64,000 nt of DNA from Linepithema humile (Eukaryota > Arthropoda > Insecta > Hymenoptera > Formicidae), in NCBI RefSeq assembly GCF_040581485.1, contig NC_090133.1, positions 23,090,139 to 23,154,138 of the forward strand, in the 5' to 3' direction. How positions within the stretch are numbered: position 1 is the stretch's first letter; the number at the start of each line of letters is the position of its first letter. Positions 50,201 to 62,675 of the stretch are shown here, piece by piece. A model generated the notes under the pieces. That model ran no database searches. It saw only the letters and a list, made by a program, of their open reading frames with translations, and was not told the origin of the DNA. The translations under genes and the position numbers were made by a program.

Positions 50201-53200
50201 AATTTACATCGGTAATTGTGATGTACTGATTAATTATCTTTAACATCACCGATGCACAAAGCTCCATTCTTGCGTCACTCTGTTGAGAGATCGTTGCACT
50301 CTCGTCCAATGTAGATTTACGGATGTGCTTGCGGGGAAAGTGGTTTTGTGTTCATCAATGGATAGATACCATCAAATTGCGGCAGAGTAAACAGCGTAAC
50401 AATTTGCAAACGATCAGTGTGATTAATAAATTATCAATTTGATTCGTTAGCGGAACAATTATTCGTGTTTACCATATCAGCCCATGTTATTAAATAGATA
50501 ATATTTGAGTTACGCGTTTATGCATCTTTCTTTATATAGATAATCTTTATTCATACGACTTTTTGCACACACGCTTGCACATTATATCTAATTCAATTTG
50601 TTATAATACTTCTTTCACCAGTTTTTATGACGGTCCAAATGCGTCTTTTTATCGTTCAGACTACTAAAGAGCGTCCGTCAAGCAAATTTATTTTCCCACG
50701 TTTTTCCCAAGTGACATGCCATAATAAAGGTCGTTTTCTTGTGCTAGCTCAGGTCTGCGAAGTAGAAATCTCTTTCGTTATCCGACTATTAGTCGGAATA
50801 AAAATGAATTTATCAACCTTATGTCGTCAAGATGTTGATTTATTGGCAATTACACGAAACTTATATAGATATGCCATTAATATTGAGATAGAGTAATTTG
50901 ATTTTAAAAGTACTAACAATTGCGATGCTTATCTGATCTATCAGTCAAAAATATTAAAAGATTAATCGCGATGTAAAATAAGGAAGCGGTCATACATACA
51001 CACCTCACAATTCTATGAAATATTCTATTAATTTTGTGTTATACGTAAAGAAAAAAAGTTTGCTAACGCAGCGCATTTTATGTCATTGGGACAAATGCTA
51101 TTAATTATACAGCGACTGAATTTACGAGTGCTGTCTTTATTTGCTGCAAAATTATTTTGCAATAATAACAAATTGCTTCACTGCAATGTGAAGTGAAAAT
51201 GCTATGAATAGACAGCAGGATAGACGGCAGAATGCCATTTCTCTTTAGTAACTGATTAAATTTGTGTTAACAGTAAATTTTTGTTTTCATGAAACAAATT
51301 TACTCGGCAGGATTTTTCAATAAAACCAGTTCCGCCGTAATATCGAATAATTGGTTACGGTAGCAAAGTTTGATCGCTTTCATATATGCAATAGTAGCAA
51401 TTTTGCTATAACAAAATATTTTTTTCCTTTTATGCAGAAGTTTTAATAAATCCATTAATTTTTACTAAAATATTACAAATACTTCAGTTTTACTGAAATT
51501 ATAATTATTCACATCGATCATAAAGTTGATTAAACTTTCTTTTTACAAAAGAATCGAAGAAATCTGAGCAGCTCGTATACACATGAGAAGTAAAAATGTT
51601 TTGTATGTAGACTAGATCTAATTTTAAAAAGTGATTAGAATAAAACTAATTCGTATCGAATGTGCAGATAACACATAAAGCACGAAAATGATTATTGTTT
51701 GACGCTAATGGGTTGTAGTTGAGAGTGAGTTAAATTGGTATTGCGAAATTCGCGATGTGTTTCGATATTAGCCGGTATTTTATCTCGTTTCATCAAAAGC
51801 GCCCGGTGATTTCCTTCGATTTCGCCGGCGCTCGATATTTCAATTCTCGGACAATTTATTTTCGCCTCGCGCTACGATATTCCCAGCCGCTATTTGCATG
51901 CAATCGTTCTATTGCCAATTATTCCGAATTCGATCTTCGTTCGTGCGTTTATATCTTGTACATTCATCGTGATTTCGATTGATTACGGGCGACCGTTTGT
52001 TTCGTCGCGCAGAAGCATGTAGGGTTTTATGATTAAAGCAATCAAATTTATATTTGGAATTTATATTTATAATGTGAGCAAATAGAGAGTTAATTAAATG
52101 TTCTTTCTGCAAAAGAATGTTTTTTTCTTCGATTTTTTCGATCACTTGACACACACAATCTTGGTATAGTGATTCATTTTGAAATATTTTTGCTTCAATA
52201 TATTAGACGGTAGTAATTTAAATTTGTTCGTTCTTTACAAAAAGACACTTTAGAAATTAATTTTTATTTCCTAACGTTAAATATACAATATACGTAGTTT
52301 TATTGTTGTTTTAACACCGAACTCCACTCAAGTACTGGTTCATAAAATATCACAGAAAGATGAGCAACTCTACGTATTCTCAGCGTGATGTTAAACGCTA
52401 CATATTAACTAGTACCAGGAAGCGCAAGCGTGCAATTCTTCTAGTAATTATCACTCGGCTCAAAACACAGGCGGTTGCTATTAACCGCACTGTGTGCGCA
52501 TCAATCACCACGCTTCAAGTGCGCCAAGTGACTGAAAGTCCGCGTGTGTTTGTCACTAGATAAGCGCAAGACTATTCCTTTCCGCATTGCTTTATCCTCC
52601 CCATACGTACACTGTTTCCTTCTGGTATATAAATTTGGCATGTCGCCATGTATCTTTTACAGCGGTTGCTTTTCGTTATAGCGATGCGCTCGCTTTTCTT
52701 CATCCAGCGTCATCTCGGTGCGTGAGTTGAAGTTCCCCGAAGCATCGAAAATAGCGTTATCTCGAGAAAGAGAGAGCGCAACCGAGCGTTCAAGCATTCC
52801 GCGCAGTGCCACGTTTCTTTTGCTTGATCTCGATTTGCATGCTGCAACTTGTCATGTGCGAGTTTCAAAATCATACTCATACTGAACTCAACCGAAAAAG
52901 ATGTCATGTCTCGCGCAAAAATAAGTTATAACTGCGGAATCAAATTTAATCGCACAAAATTTTGTTTGAGAAAAAAATTGAAAAATAACAAGATGTCTGT
53001 TGTCAATTAAATTTAAATCTCTCATAAAATTTCTGAAGTCTTGTGTTATAAATTATTTTCGACAGCGACCGTTTTTTCAACTCGATTTAACAAATCAATT
53101 GAAAATAATTTAAGTTACTATTTTATAACAAAAAAGTTATGCATAATGTGTTAAGATTTATTTTTATTTCTTTAATAGTAATTCTAGCAATAATTTATTG

Positions 53201-56200
53201 TTTTTTTTTTTTTAATTATATATGACTTCTACTACAATTTTTTGCTCCTAATCTTAACTTAATATTTTGCATGTAAAGTCTCGTATAAAAACATTTTATT
53301 TTGCATTTCTAACTTATTTTTGCATGAAGAATTTTTGGTTGTAACGCGATTTCGGATACATTATGTATTGTTGTTGGATATATGTAGCATGTCTTCAATC
53401 TTGATTCCTTTTTTTCTACTTGAAAAAGTAATAGTTTTCATGGTAATAGTTTAACTTAATCTAAATTTAAAGTTAATGTATACGCGATCGATGATTTGTA
53501 TGCGAAAACAACCGGCAATTTGTACAAATTCGTCGCGTACTACGTCATGATGAATCCCGCCAGCAAGATAGCGTTCGTGGCTCTACGGTTAGTTACACTT
53601 ACGGCGCTCGATTTACACGCGATATCACGCAAAGTCATTTGTTCGAACCAGCGGGTAGTAGGCTCGCATGACTTCGTGCAATCGTCGTAATATCGGTGCC
53701 CTTTCGACGTCATTTTATTATGCCGAATTGATACGTCTCTCGTGCTTCGATAAGTAATTCGACGTGGGTTCGCAATCGAATCTTTATCGTCGAGAATCTT
53801 TTATTGATCTTTTGCAAAACACATCACTTTTAATTGCATAGGAATCTGTGTGACCTCACTTATTGTGACGCGAAAGCTCGGTTTATGATTTATACATATC
53901 GTTGTTTTTTCTTAAAGCGCAAAATCGATTACAGCGAAGGGAATAACAGTTTCTTAAGTGGATAAACGCCACGAATAATTTTATACGAACATTTGAAGCA
54001 ACTAAAAATAAATTTCAATTTTTACTAGTTTCACTATTAGTTTCACTATTAGTTGTTTTTTTTTAATGTTTTTAATTTTTAAATTTAATTCAATTTTTAA
54101 ATTTATCAAGTTTTTAAAAAATCTTATTAATTGAGTCTACATTTTACTTTGACATCTTTCTTCGAAATCTTCAATTTTGTGACGCGGAACATTTCACGTT
54201 AAAGACCACTGGGACTGTCTTTTCTCTCCGCAGTGCAATTCTTCCAAGAGCGAACAGGTGTGCTGGAAAGAAATATTCGCGGTCTTTACTGTGGACGTTA
54301 TTTGCCCGCTATTTGGCAAGGATACGCAGGGGATTTTTCTATGTATGCAAGTGACGAAAAACCTTTCAAGGTTCGGCGAAACTAGGTCATTGCACTGCGC
54401 TGCTTCTACATCGCAGTAGCAGCAGCAGTGGCAGCAATGAAATTCGTCGTTCTGTAATGTGCAGCCTAGCGTGAAGACACAGGGAGATATAATCTGCCGA
54501 GGTCGGGATGTGATAAGACTTCTGAGAGTGACGTTCAAAGGTTACGAAGCTTTAGTTCTCGTGTGTGTGGAGTCTGCTTCCGGCTTGCGTGTTCTCGGAG
54601 ATTATCCGCACAAGGTTGTGAAGTTCGATCGAAGAGAAGAGATGCAATTTATATCTCGTCGGTATTTAATGCTTTTCATTGTATTCAATGTCAATATTGA
54701 ATATACATTTACATGCTTATACATACATATGATGCATATTAAAATATTCGGCAGTTGAATAAAATATTTAAAACTATTAATGTTTGAATCGAAAATTCCT
54801 ATTATCGGAAATTGTAATTATATTTCGTATAAAAATTAAATTTTGATTGTGCATTTCAAATAGACAGTAAATGGACGATTTTCATTAGTTAAAAGTTCAA
54901 AAGAGAAGCTTTTGACAAATCTGAGAATTTAAATTTTAGATAGATTTGAAAATTTAGACGAAAGTAGAAGAGAAATTTTTTGTTTTTATACTAATATATA
55001 TGCACATTCTCCTCATACTGTTTTTCTGTTTATTTTTTTTTTTAAACAAACAGATACTAAAATACACGCTAAAAAAAGTATATTGATTATTTTGAATCAA
55101 AAATTGCAAAATTGCACTAATGTAATATGACATCCGCGATATGTTTTTTTGAAATTTCGTGAACTACCTTTTTTCGTGTGATTTATATGATAAATAATTG
55201 CGTTTGAAAATCATGAAACTTATAAACAATATAAAAATAAATAATAAATATAATATAATATAAAAACAAGCTCGAAAACGAACGAATCGTATTCTCAATT
55301 AATTATTCCTTTTTATTTATTCGATGAAATGTTCTTGCGAGTGACGTGCAACGCGATAGAATTTTACATTTACAAACGATCTTGTTATCGGAATTGTGAG
55401 TTTTATCAACGGTAATATAATTCTTCTAAACCTTGACGCGAGAGAAATGTCTACCTGCTTGAGGTAATGTTATTTGCGGAACTGAGAGCTGTCATGTTTG
55501 GTATAAGTATGATATAATTCCATTTATTCTTGAGAAATAGAAATAATCCCTTCGTGAGAAGAAAGCTTTACCAAAAAGATATCTTTAATTATAAAATACA
55601 TAGTACAGTACTGTAAAGTTTACAGCCAAGATAGAACTTTTACAATACCATTTGCTTTCTTCATATTATTAAGATAAGATAACGCGGATAAGAATTACAT
55701 TAAAAAAAATTTGTTTTTAAGCAAACGTTGTCTTTTGCATACTCTCTTGAATAATGTCATTATTGTTGCAAACTATATTGTCATTAAACACAATGAATAA
55801 AACGTGAATTATCTCTTCTTAACAATTGTCGACAATGCAGACACTTCATGATTAATTTGCCAAATTTTGCATTGTGTTGTTCCTTCATTACAGATAATAT
55901 TATTTGAAAGTTTCTCGTAATCTCAAACATTGCTGGTATACGAAATACGCCAAGTTTTAATGCAAATTTGCTCTGTAATGTATAATTGGATACATTCGTA
56001 TCATCATAACTTTTCATTAATGTACTGCCGCAATATTCGTGAGAACATTTGCATTTATTATAATTTGTGTTCATGCCATTTGATTTAACTTTATTTATCC
56101 GTTCTATAGAATTAACAATGATATCATTCCTTACTTTGGACAAATTGTGTGAAAATGATTGACATTATTATAGCATACTCTTCCACGAACTTTTTGATTT

Positions 56201-56658
56201 TGTATAAGAATGATTCAAATGATTCAATTACTGTGTTATACAGTATTTGTAAAGTCATTTATTTAGTAAAAAAAATTATAAATCTTATATAAATGTGACA
56301 GCCATCATAAGCTTTTAGATCTTGAGAGAAAAAATATTATGTTAATGGTTCTTGTTCGTTTTTTCCTTTAATTTTTTACTTTTATAATTATTTGTAGCAA
56401 AAGTAGTAAAAATAGCTATAAATTTTGTGCGCAATATGTGTGCAATATTACATTATTTGTGCTCTTACCGGCAACCCTCGCTTCCTTGCACGCTTCGTAC
56501 ATGTCCTGCTTGATCTCCGGATTGTCGTCCGCGATAGTTTCGCCGACGGTCACGAATCTCTCGACCGCCAAATTTACCGCCTGGCCGACTCTGGCGACCG
56601 CTCGTAGACTCCGGTCCGAACATAGCGGCCGTTCTCTGTGCGAAATTAATGTGGAAAT
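35139..56658 (-). CDS. CTNNAL1: alpha-catulin (vinculin/alpha-catenin family), 5' end not found in the window
   Basis: Minus-strand exons, 5' to 3', are 56469-56658, 46260-46537, 45922-46164, 43576-43839, about 42960-43242, 42077-42236, 41864-41982, 41016-41345 and 37986-38192, then one of two last exons (35139-35288 or 36871-37275). Diagnostic stretches, in order: VARVGQAVNLAVERFVTVGE, CLLGSVTKVLLLAD with HLTGDRQ, MAAARQVLERSTMMLLTSSK, QDFTDSAYTSHEHRENILLL, RATRDLRQQLS, PNSKIAKENLE-VFTDMWQW, SEEQAKIAKAGLEMKLI with MSSMAFSMYQFTRGEG, and PTYVQQLQFTVKNPTVG. Alpha-catulin is a helical-bundle scaffold linked to Rho and NF-kB signalling and, in invertebrates, to ion-channel localisation through dystrophin complexes. 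Phases agree at every junction except 43576/43242 (see findings). The first visible exon begins in phase 0 inside the conserved N-terminal region, so at least one upstream exon is missing; I found none up to 64000. A 9.9-kb intron lies at 46538-56468. Confidence 0.95.
36770..36794. repeat. TGCG microsatellite
   Basis: About six copies of the tetranucleotide GTGC lie just downstream of the form B stop codon, in its presumed 3' UTR. Confidence 0.8.
36871..37275 (-). CDS. CTNNAL1: Candidate alternative alpha-catulin last exon, form B (Pro/Gln/His-rich tail)
   Basis: An acceptor with a pyrimidine tract (TTCCACCGCCTAG, just above 37275) opens an exon of 134 codons in phase 0, compatible with the previous exon ending CATK at 37986. 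It begins HTLMMPQYMELSPTT, is rich in Pro, Ser, Leu, Gln and His, and near its end has a Leu/Gln/His run (LQLLQLQLHHH) before the stop at 36871. No domain is recognised. It lies between form A and the shared exons, so the two would be alternative 3' ends. It could also be unused. CTGCAG-type repeats inflate the open frame. Confidence 0.5.
   Translation of the reverse strand, partial: HTLMMPQYMELSPTTVPGQAEEDCLYPISPQLLPSTSPYVQPHPLTSAQFHNILKPPLALNLCPFNYGTLPHPTANSAASPRNSASFVHPSALPFATPGTQQQPPYCLQNLQLLQLQLHHHAQMQHLRHATLPR
38193..41015. other. alpha-catulin intron with a long purine tract
   Basis: Between the exons at 37986-38192 and 41016-41345 I see no coding sequence. Position 39715-39855 on the + strand is strongly purine-biased, and 40050-40090 is a GA repeat. 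The pre-mRNA, transcribed from the other strand, would carry CU-rich tracts there. Confidence 0.6.
40050..40090. repeat. GA microsatellite
   Basis: An uninterrupted GA run occupies about 40067-40090, with an imperfect extension upstream from 40050. It lies inside an alpha-catulin intron. Confidence 0.9.
42892..42911. repeat. CA microsatellite
   Basis: A short CA run inside the alpha-catulin intron, about 50 bp downstream (in transcript sense) of the exon ending at 42960. Confidence 0.8.
44871..44994 (-). other. Unidentified exon-like open segment in an alpha-catulin intron
   Basis: After an acceptor-like ATATTGCAG, 40 codons run to a stop at 44871. They begin RDWVEKTIADERLAMLDDEK and continue as a Lys/Glu/Asp-rich, helix-like tail. 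The entry phase (one base before the first full codon) does not match the phase-0 ends of neighbouring alpha-catulin exons, so it is not an alternative exon of that gene in this frame. It might be the last exon of a nested gene, a relic or chance. No partner exons were found. Confidence 0.2.
46538..56468. other. 9.9-kb alpha-catulin intron
   Basis: I see no exon or nested gene. A local duplication lies at 49880-49950 and 50042-50110. A 12-base unit (TAGTTTCACTAT) is repeated twice near 54025-54050. Open frames such as 50627-50896 and 54459-54758 show no domain or splice support. Confidence 0.5.
49880..50110. repeat. Two diverged direct copies about 161 bp apart
   Basis: Copies at about 49880-49950 and 50042-50110 both contain AATAACAATGACTAATTTGA preceded by an AT-rich ATTAATTTAATTAA block. 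The shared core is nearly identical; the flanks diverge. Confidence 0.7.
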
Positions 56659-57113
56659 CTGCAAAAATATTGCATTTTTGTGAGCTGACAGATCAAATCG
56701 GAAAAGCTTTTGAAAATAAATTACATTTAGAGACATTGAAGTCATTAAACAGTAGTGAGAGACACGAATAAAATAGCGTATAGAAAATCATTATATTTTC
56801 AATTACTCCTATTTATTTTTGGAGTTTTTTCATATTCTCGATTCTATTTTTATATTTAACCTCTCAACTTTAAAAAAATAAAGAGACTTTATTACTAGAA
56901 ATGATGAAAAAATAATTAAATTTACTTAACAATTGTACATTTTGTGGATTTTTCCAAATTGTGAACAGAACGTGGTAATTAGAAATTGGAACAACAGCTC
57001 TTACATATTAAAATATTTTCAGAGAATTTAAAAAATTTTTAATTTGAACATTACGATATGAATTTTATAGACGAAGAATAAAAAATAAAATGTCTAAGAT
57101 AAAATACGATTTT

Positions 57114-57292
57114 AAAAATAGTTATCGATACTTAATTTACATGTAATATGTAAAATAAAATTATGGAGTACAATAATTTTATGTTGTGTTTTACAAGAGT
57201 AATATTCTTTTGAATTTTCAAACTTCGATATCAGATTTGTATAACAAAATATGAAAACTCTCAGATATCAAGTTTGATGAGAATAGAATGAT
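57114..57292 (+). repeat. Diverged dispersed repeat, copy 1
   Basis: It shares collinear blocks with 62471-62675, including AGTTATCGATACTTAATTTA, a GGAGTACAAT block, TCTTTTGAATTTTC, and ATCAAGTTTGATGAGAATAG. It is non-coding, in the same orientation, about 5.3 kb apart. Confidence 0.55.
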
Positions 57293-57877
57293 TGATTAAA
57301 TTTATTTTTGTTACATTAGTCACATATTAAATTTAAAAATTCCGATTATAGATTCGATTTTTTATGCGAAAATTCTTTGTGTGGGAAATATTATTTTTAA
57401 AGTAACATGATATGCGCGCGTTATTAACATTTCAGCAATTAACACGAGAACAATCATGCATTCGTAAACCGTGCGTGTTTGCAGGCTAGCCTATTTCGTA
57501 GTCGAGTATATCCTGCATTTCAATTAACATAGCGTCTCATCTAACCCGAGGCGGTTTTGAAATAACCATCAGATCTGTCCGTACACCTGGTCTGAGCAAC
57601 GCGTATTCCGCGTTTGTTTTAATCAGTACACGGTTAACAACCACAGCTCGCACGCTGCACGCGAAATTGCATCGAGGAATAGTTTTGCGGAATAGCTCGG
57701 CAAAGCTACTTGACGCAACACTGCATTTTCCACACAATTAGACGATGCATGCATTGGTGTGCCGTCCTTTTCAGCGATGTCAGCTTTACTCGAGGGAGGG
57801 AAAAGGACCGCGGTGATGTGGTGTAAAGGGGCGGACTCGCGGGCTATTGTTCCGAGAGATGAATGCGTGCGGGCGTG

Positions 57878-57913
57878 CACACACACACACACATACACGC
57901 ACGCACGCATGCA
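57878..57913. repeat. CA/CACG microsatellite
   Basis: A run of CA dinucleotides grading into CACG units. It explains the His/Thr-rich open frames seen here on both strands. Confidence 0.85.
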
Positions 57914-60900
57914 TACACAGCTCCATTCATCTCGAGTCGATCGTCTTATACAATAAATGAGAGCAGCTAGTCCGATGACGATGTGGCTTTCGCTGCGCGT
58001 CGGTTGCATGCGTACGCGAAAGCGTGAATGACTCTGTGCGGGATAAAACTGTATTTCGATGTGGTATTATCTCGCGTTTGTATAACGTTGTGACGTCGGC
58101 ATGCTCGGTTATAACGGTATCGATTTTGTGCTAGCTAACTGCTATATTTTGTTTCGCGATTATGCACGAGGCATTGATAATTGATGACAAAGTGGGCGAA
58201 AAAAAAATCGATTCAATACACAGATTGTACCGTTGTCTCAGGTTTAATTGTATTTAGTTCACATCAATTGTCCAATGTTAAACGCATCTGCTTCGAAAAG
58301 TTAATAATGTCCGTTGCAATATGCAGCGCTCTGTGTGGAAGAGAAATGCAGTAGGGCAACTGTGTTTTATTCGGCCACTGTGATAGTATTTATCTGAATC
58401 CCGCGAATTTTCCTGAACTCAGCGAGAATGTTCGAACGTTTTTATCTGCCAGTCTGAATAAATTGCACAATTTACACGAGTGTGAGATAAAATTTTTAAA
58501 CCCCACCGCGTGTAACGCATACATTTCGTGGCGTTGACATGTTATCCACTTTGCAATGATCGCTTGTGAGTTCTTATTATTTGTTTGTTAAAACAAAATG
58601 TTGCAGGAATATTGTTGCACTGCTGCAATTAAATAGTTTACATGTTTAAGCATGGAATTTAATTCCACGGTCTCCATGTTTATTTTGAGTTGCAGGAATT
58701 ATTTATGTCAATATAATATTACAAAATATAATACACGTATTATATATATAATATAATATTACAATAAGTCGTACAGAATATTAGAAAACATAATATTAGA
58801 AAATTGCAGATTAAAAATACACTTACGAAATGTTTTATTTCTACTAGTTATATTTTAATGATAGATTCTTTGAGATTTATTATTCGCAGAAAATACTAAC
58901 AAAGGTTCACGAATGTATCTTGCAAAGTTCAGTTATAACTTTGTATAATTTCCACCGACCGGAACTCCATTTTTCACGATAAAATTCCACCGGGTTCTCT
59001 CGCGCGAGTAACTAGCGAATAATTGAAATAGCGATCCGTTCGTGAGAGAATCAGTTATCTTGCATGAGAATTCCCGAAAGTCCATGAGTTTATGCATTTG
59101 TCGACGCGTCGACGGTGTTTTGTTCTTCATTTAGATCAAATCGTTACCGATTGTCTTCTTTTTTTTTTTTTATTCCTCACCAGCCGCATGGAATTAACAA
59201 TAATAGGACAAAGTTTGCGGCGACCGCGCTGCCGCAGCGATATCGATTCAAATGCTATCGACGATACCGTTAATCGCTTTTACGCGCAAAATTCATCTCG
59301 CCGGTTCACGCGGCTATTTGCGGAATTTTCGATATCGCCGGTGAATATTTAGCTCGTGAGTTATCATCAATCAATTCCGATGTCGTATCGCGATGTCGAG
59401 GCATGCCTCTCCTGACACATCTACATTTTCCGTGATATTGTAGCGAGAACACGGGCCCGGTAACTTATGTTCCGTAACGAGGATGGTTCGTGAATTTATC
59501 GCTCTAATACGCGACGACCATACGTGAAATTATGATCCGCGCGGAAATAACTTATCCCGTGACCGCAGTCTCGCACATAATCGGGATGTTATTAATGCGT
59601 AATCGCGTGTCGTCGTATCCACGAAAAATATCGTTGAACAGGAATATTATTTTGTGTGCTACGGTACACTACAAAAACAACATATTTATTTGTGTTGTGT
59701 ACGTGTTTCAACTGAAATATTACATGTTATGTATTTCAATTGAAATGCTTGTTACGTTTTTAATGATGAAAAGTAATATTCAATCCAAGCTATATTTTTT
59801 TTTATATTCTTATACGTTTCTGATATTAATAACGCTGTTAAAAATTCTGTTTGACTCATGCTATCATAAATAGTCAATAAATATATTTAATATTAAATAA
59901 TTCTCATATGTCCATGAGCGCTGCAATATGTAATGTATAACCGGAATTCTGTAATTATTCATAAGCGGTTAGCGAATTATGCTCAACGCTATGTGTTTCT
60001 AACTTAAATGGCCCGAGTGCTATGTAAATGTACGTTGATATCAATAATTATATTCTAATAATTATTAGAGAGAAAAATAGCAATATATTGTTCATATTTT
60101 TGAATTTTGATGGTGAAAATAAGATAACTCTCTCTCTATATATATTTTATCCGTTCACCTATATTTTATCTGTCAAAGTATGAGGTATGATGTGTATAAG
60201 TATCGTGAACAGCAAATATATTTCTTCTAATTTCAATTTTCTATATAGAAGACATCGATTTCTCGAAATAGAATGTATTCCAGAATAGAGGTCATGCGAA
60301 AGAGATGATTAGACTTTGTAATTTCCTAACCACCTAATCACTGCTACATACAGTCTAATCGATAATGACCTTGTTATTAATGAGAACACACATTTTGTTT
60401 TTATACTTCTCAGAAAAACTTTATATTTGCACATATAAAAATGTTACTGCTGGCATGTTAATATTTTATGTGCAAAGAAACCTTCGACACATTTGTAAAC
60501 ACATTTGTAAATCGAATTTTATTTGACGTTGGCCCGCTTATTGAAGTGTACTTTTATTCGATCGATTTTCACTCTGTTTCATCTTCCATTTGCAAAGTGG
60601 GTGCTGGAAACAAGCTTCGCGAATATGAACGCTATAATGCTGCTACAAGAGTGCGACAAGAGCGATGGCCAGCCAGCCACCTGCTGTAACTCCAAGTATC
60701 GTCTTCGTTTTAACGTTGAGAAATTGACGCCGCGCTGTATGAGTCACCGAGAAATGCTTTAAATATCCAACTCAGAATTTTAATGAGAGGAATTTTTTGA
60801 GCTTACGCTATATGTAGAGATTGTTGTTTTATCTTTATTGAAAAAAAAAATATGCGTGGGTTGACATTATTCACACATTTGTTCTCTTTCTTCGTTCAGG

Positions 60901-62470
60901 AAAATATCTATAAAGTATGTTTGATTAAAGCGAACATGTTATACGAAGGAAAAAGCGAAGCTTTCTGCAGATAAATTTAATTAAAATGTTCAAAGAGCGG
61001 GAATCGCGAGTGGGACGCGACAAGTAAGACCGACCGATTTTCAGACCTAGGCGTAATTTTATGAATTCTCTTTAATTTGGTTTCGCAAGGTTCTTTAAAG
61101 ACAAAAAGAACGTCAGCGATTGTGTTAATTAGAGAGATTAAATCTTTTATTATGCTCAAATCAAAGCTGTCTTTGCTATTTCTCGACGATCTTTCTTTCT
61201 TACGCTCTCTCTCTCTTTCTCTCTTTTTCTTTTTTTCTCGAATACTTTTTTTCTCCTCTTTTGAGAAAATAGAAGAGCGTACATACGATTACTCACTTGC
61301 GGCGCAGTTGTTGAGTCTCTCCGCACTTTTATAAAAGATGCATGAGCTTTCACTCTGTTCGCGCGGTCTTCTGTCTTCGGGCTTTCTCATTTCCACCCCG
61401 GCTCATTCTGCAAGACACGATTTTTGCTTTTTATTTGTCTAGGACAGCTTGGACTCTTCTTCCTTTGTCTCTTCGATCAATTTCCTCTCTACGTAATCCA
61501 AACGCAATTCCATTCGAACGGAATTCTTTTGTTTTCTTTATAAATTAATATACGTCTAATTTTGAATATTCTGTTCTGAATTTAAATCAGATATTTCGTG
61601 AAGTGCTCAATCTGCCAAAATTGGCAGCAAATAATATAATATAATGTCATTTTTCAATGGACATTGTATCAGTTTTTTTTATCTTCAAGTCGTCGCGCAA
61701 ACGCACTTTGTCAGGAATTTCTAAAATGCCAATTTTGCTAACGACAATGGTACGTAGAAGGCAGGAGATATTTTTTCACTCCATAAAAGTCAGTTAGCTG
61801 CCGAACTATCGCGAAACGAAGTGATAGCGAAACGACACGTGTGACACTTTTCGATCAGTTCGATCCAATTTCCTGTTACATCAGAAAAAGAGTGATTGCG
61901 TCAATTGAAGGAGCAAATCTGGACGATTGCAAGGCACAAGTGAAAATATACTCTGATGTGCAATTGCAAAGATTAAAGGGGAGGAAATAAATGTTCTAAG
62001 ATATGCGGGATTTTGAAGCTGACGGCTTCGTTGATGTAGAGAAATTTCCGTGTCATCGAGCAAAAGTCAGGAAACCTATGGAAATGAGTTATCGGGCCAA
62101 TTTGCTTCGCCTCACGCTGCGAGCGTTCTTCGTTTGATTCGCGCGTAATATCGATCGCGACGAACGAGTCGCGAACAAAGAGCTGGCTAATTTGGTGGAT
62201 TTAGCTGCACAGTTGTCCACATCCATGGTCATTGTGCTATAAACCGCTATTTTCATTTCAAGAGTTACACCGCACAACGAATACATCGGGGTTTGCCTGA
62301 TAGCGAGAACTTGAAATCAATTCATGAATACGCGTCGACTATATAGAAATGAAAACAAATCGATTTCAACCCTTTATTTATTAAGAAGTAAAGACATTTT
62401 ATTAAATTTGTAATTTTGTAATTTAATGGTGAAAAATATAAAAATGCAGAGTAAAAAATGGTTACATTTG

Positions 62471-62675
62471 AAAATAGTTGTCGATATTTAATTTACAGTG
62501 TACGCAATATATGCCTAAAATGTAATATATAAATTAAAAAACGTTGGAATACAATTAATTTTATAAAAATAATATTTTCTTGAATTTTAAAATTTGTTTT
62601 CTGATTTGAGTTTATTGGTTTAAAACTTATAAACTCCTGGGAATCAAGTTTGATGAGGATAGAATAATTTTTCAA
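62471..62675 (+). repeat. Diverged dispersed repeat, copy 2
   Basis: Counterpart of 57114-57292. The blocks AGTTGTCGATATTTAATTTA, GGAATACAAT, TTCTTGAATTTTA and ATCAAGTTTGATGAGGATAG occur in the same order. The family is not recognised. Confidence 0.55.

Noticed and set aside
57623..58009. 128-codon minus-strand frame with Cys/Val/His repeats
   Set aside because: Generated by the CA/CACG microsatellite. No other coding character.
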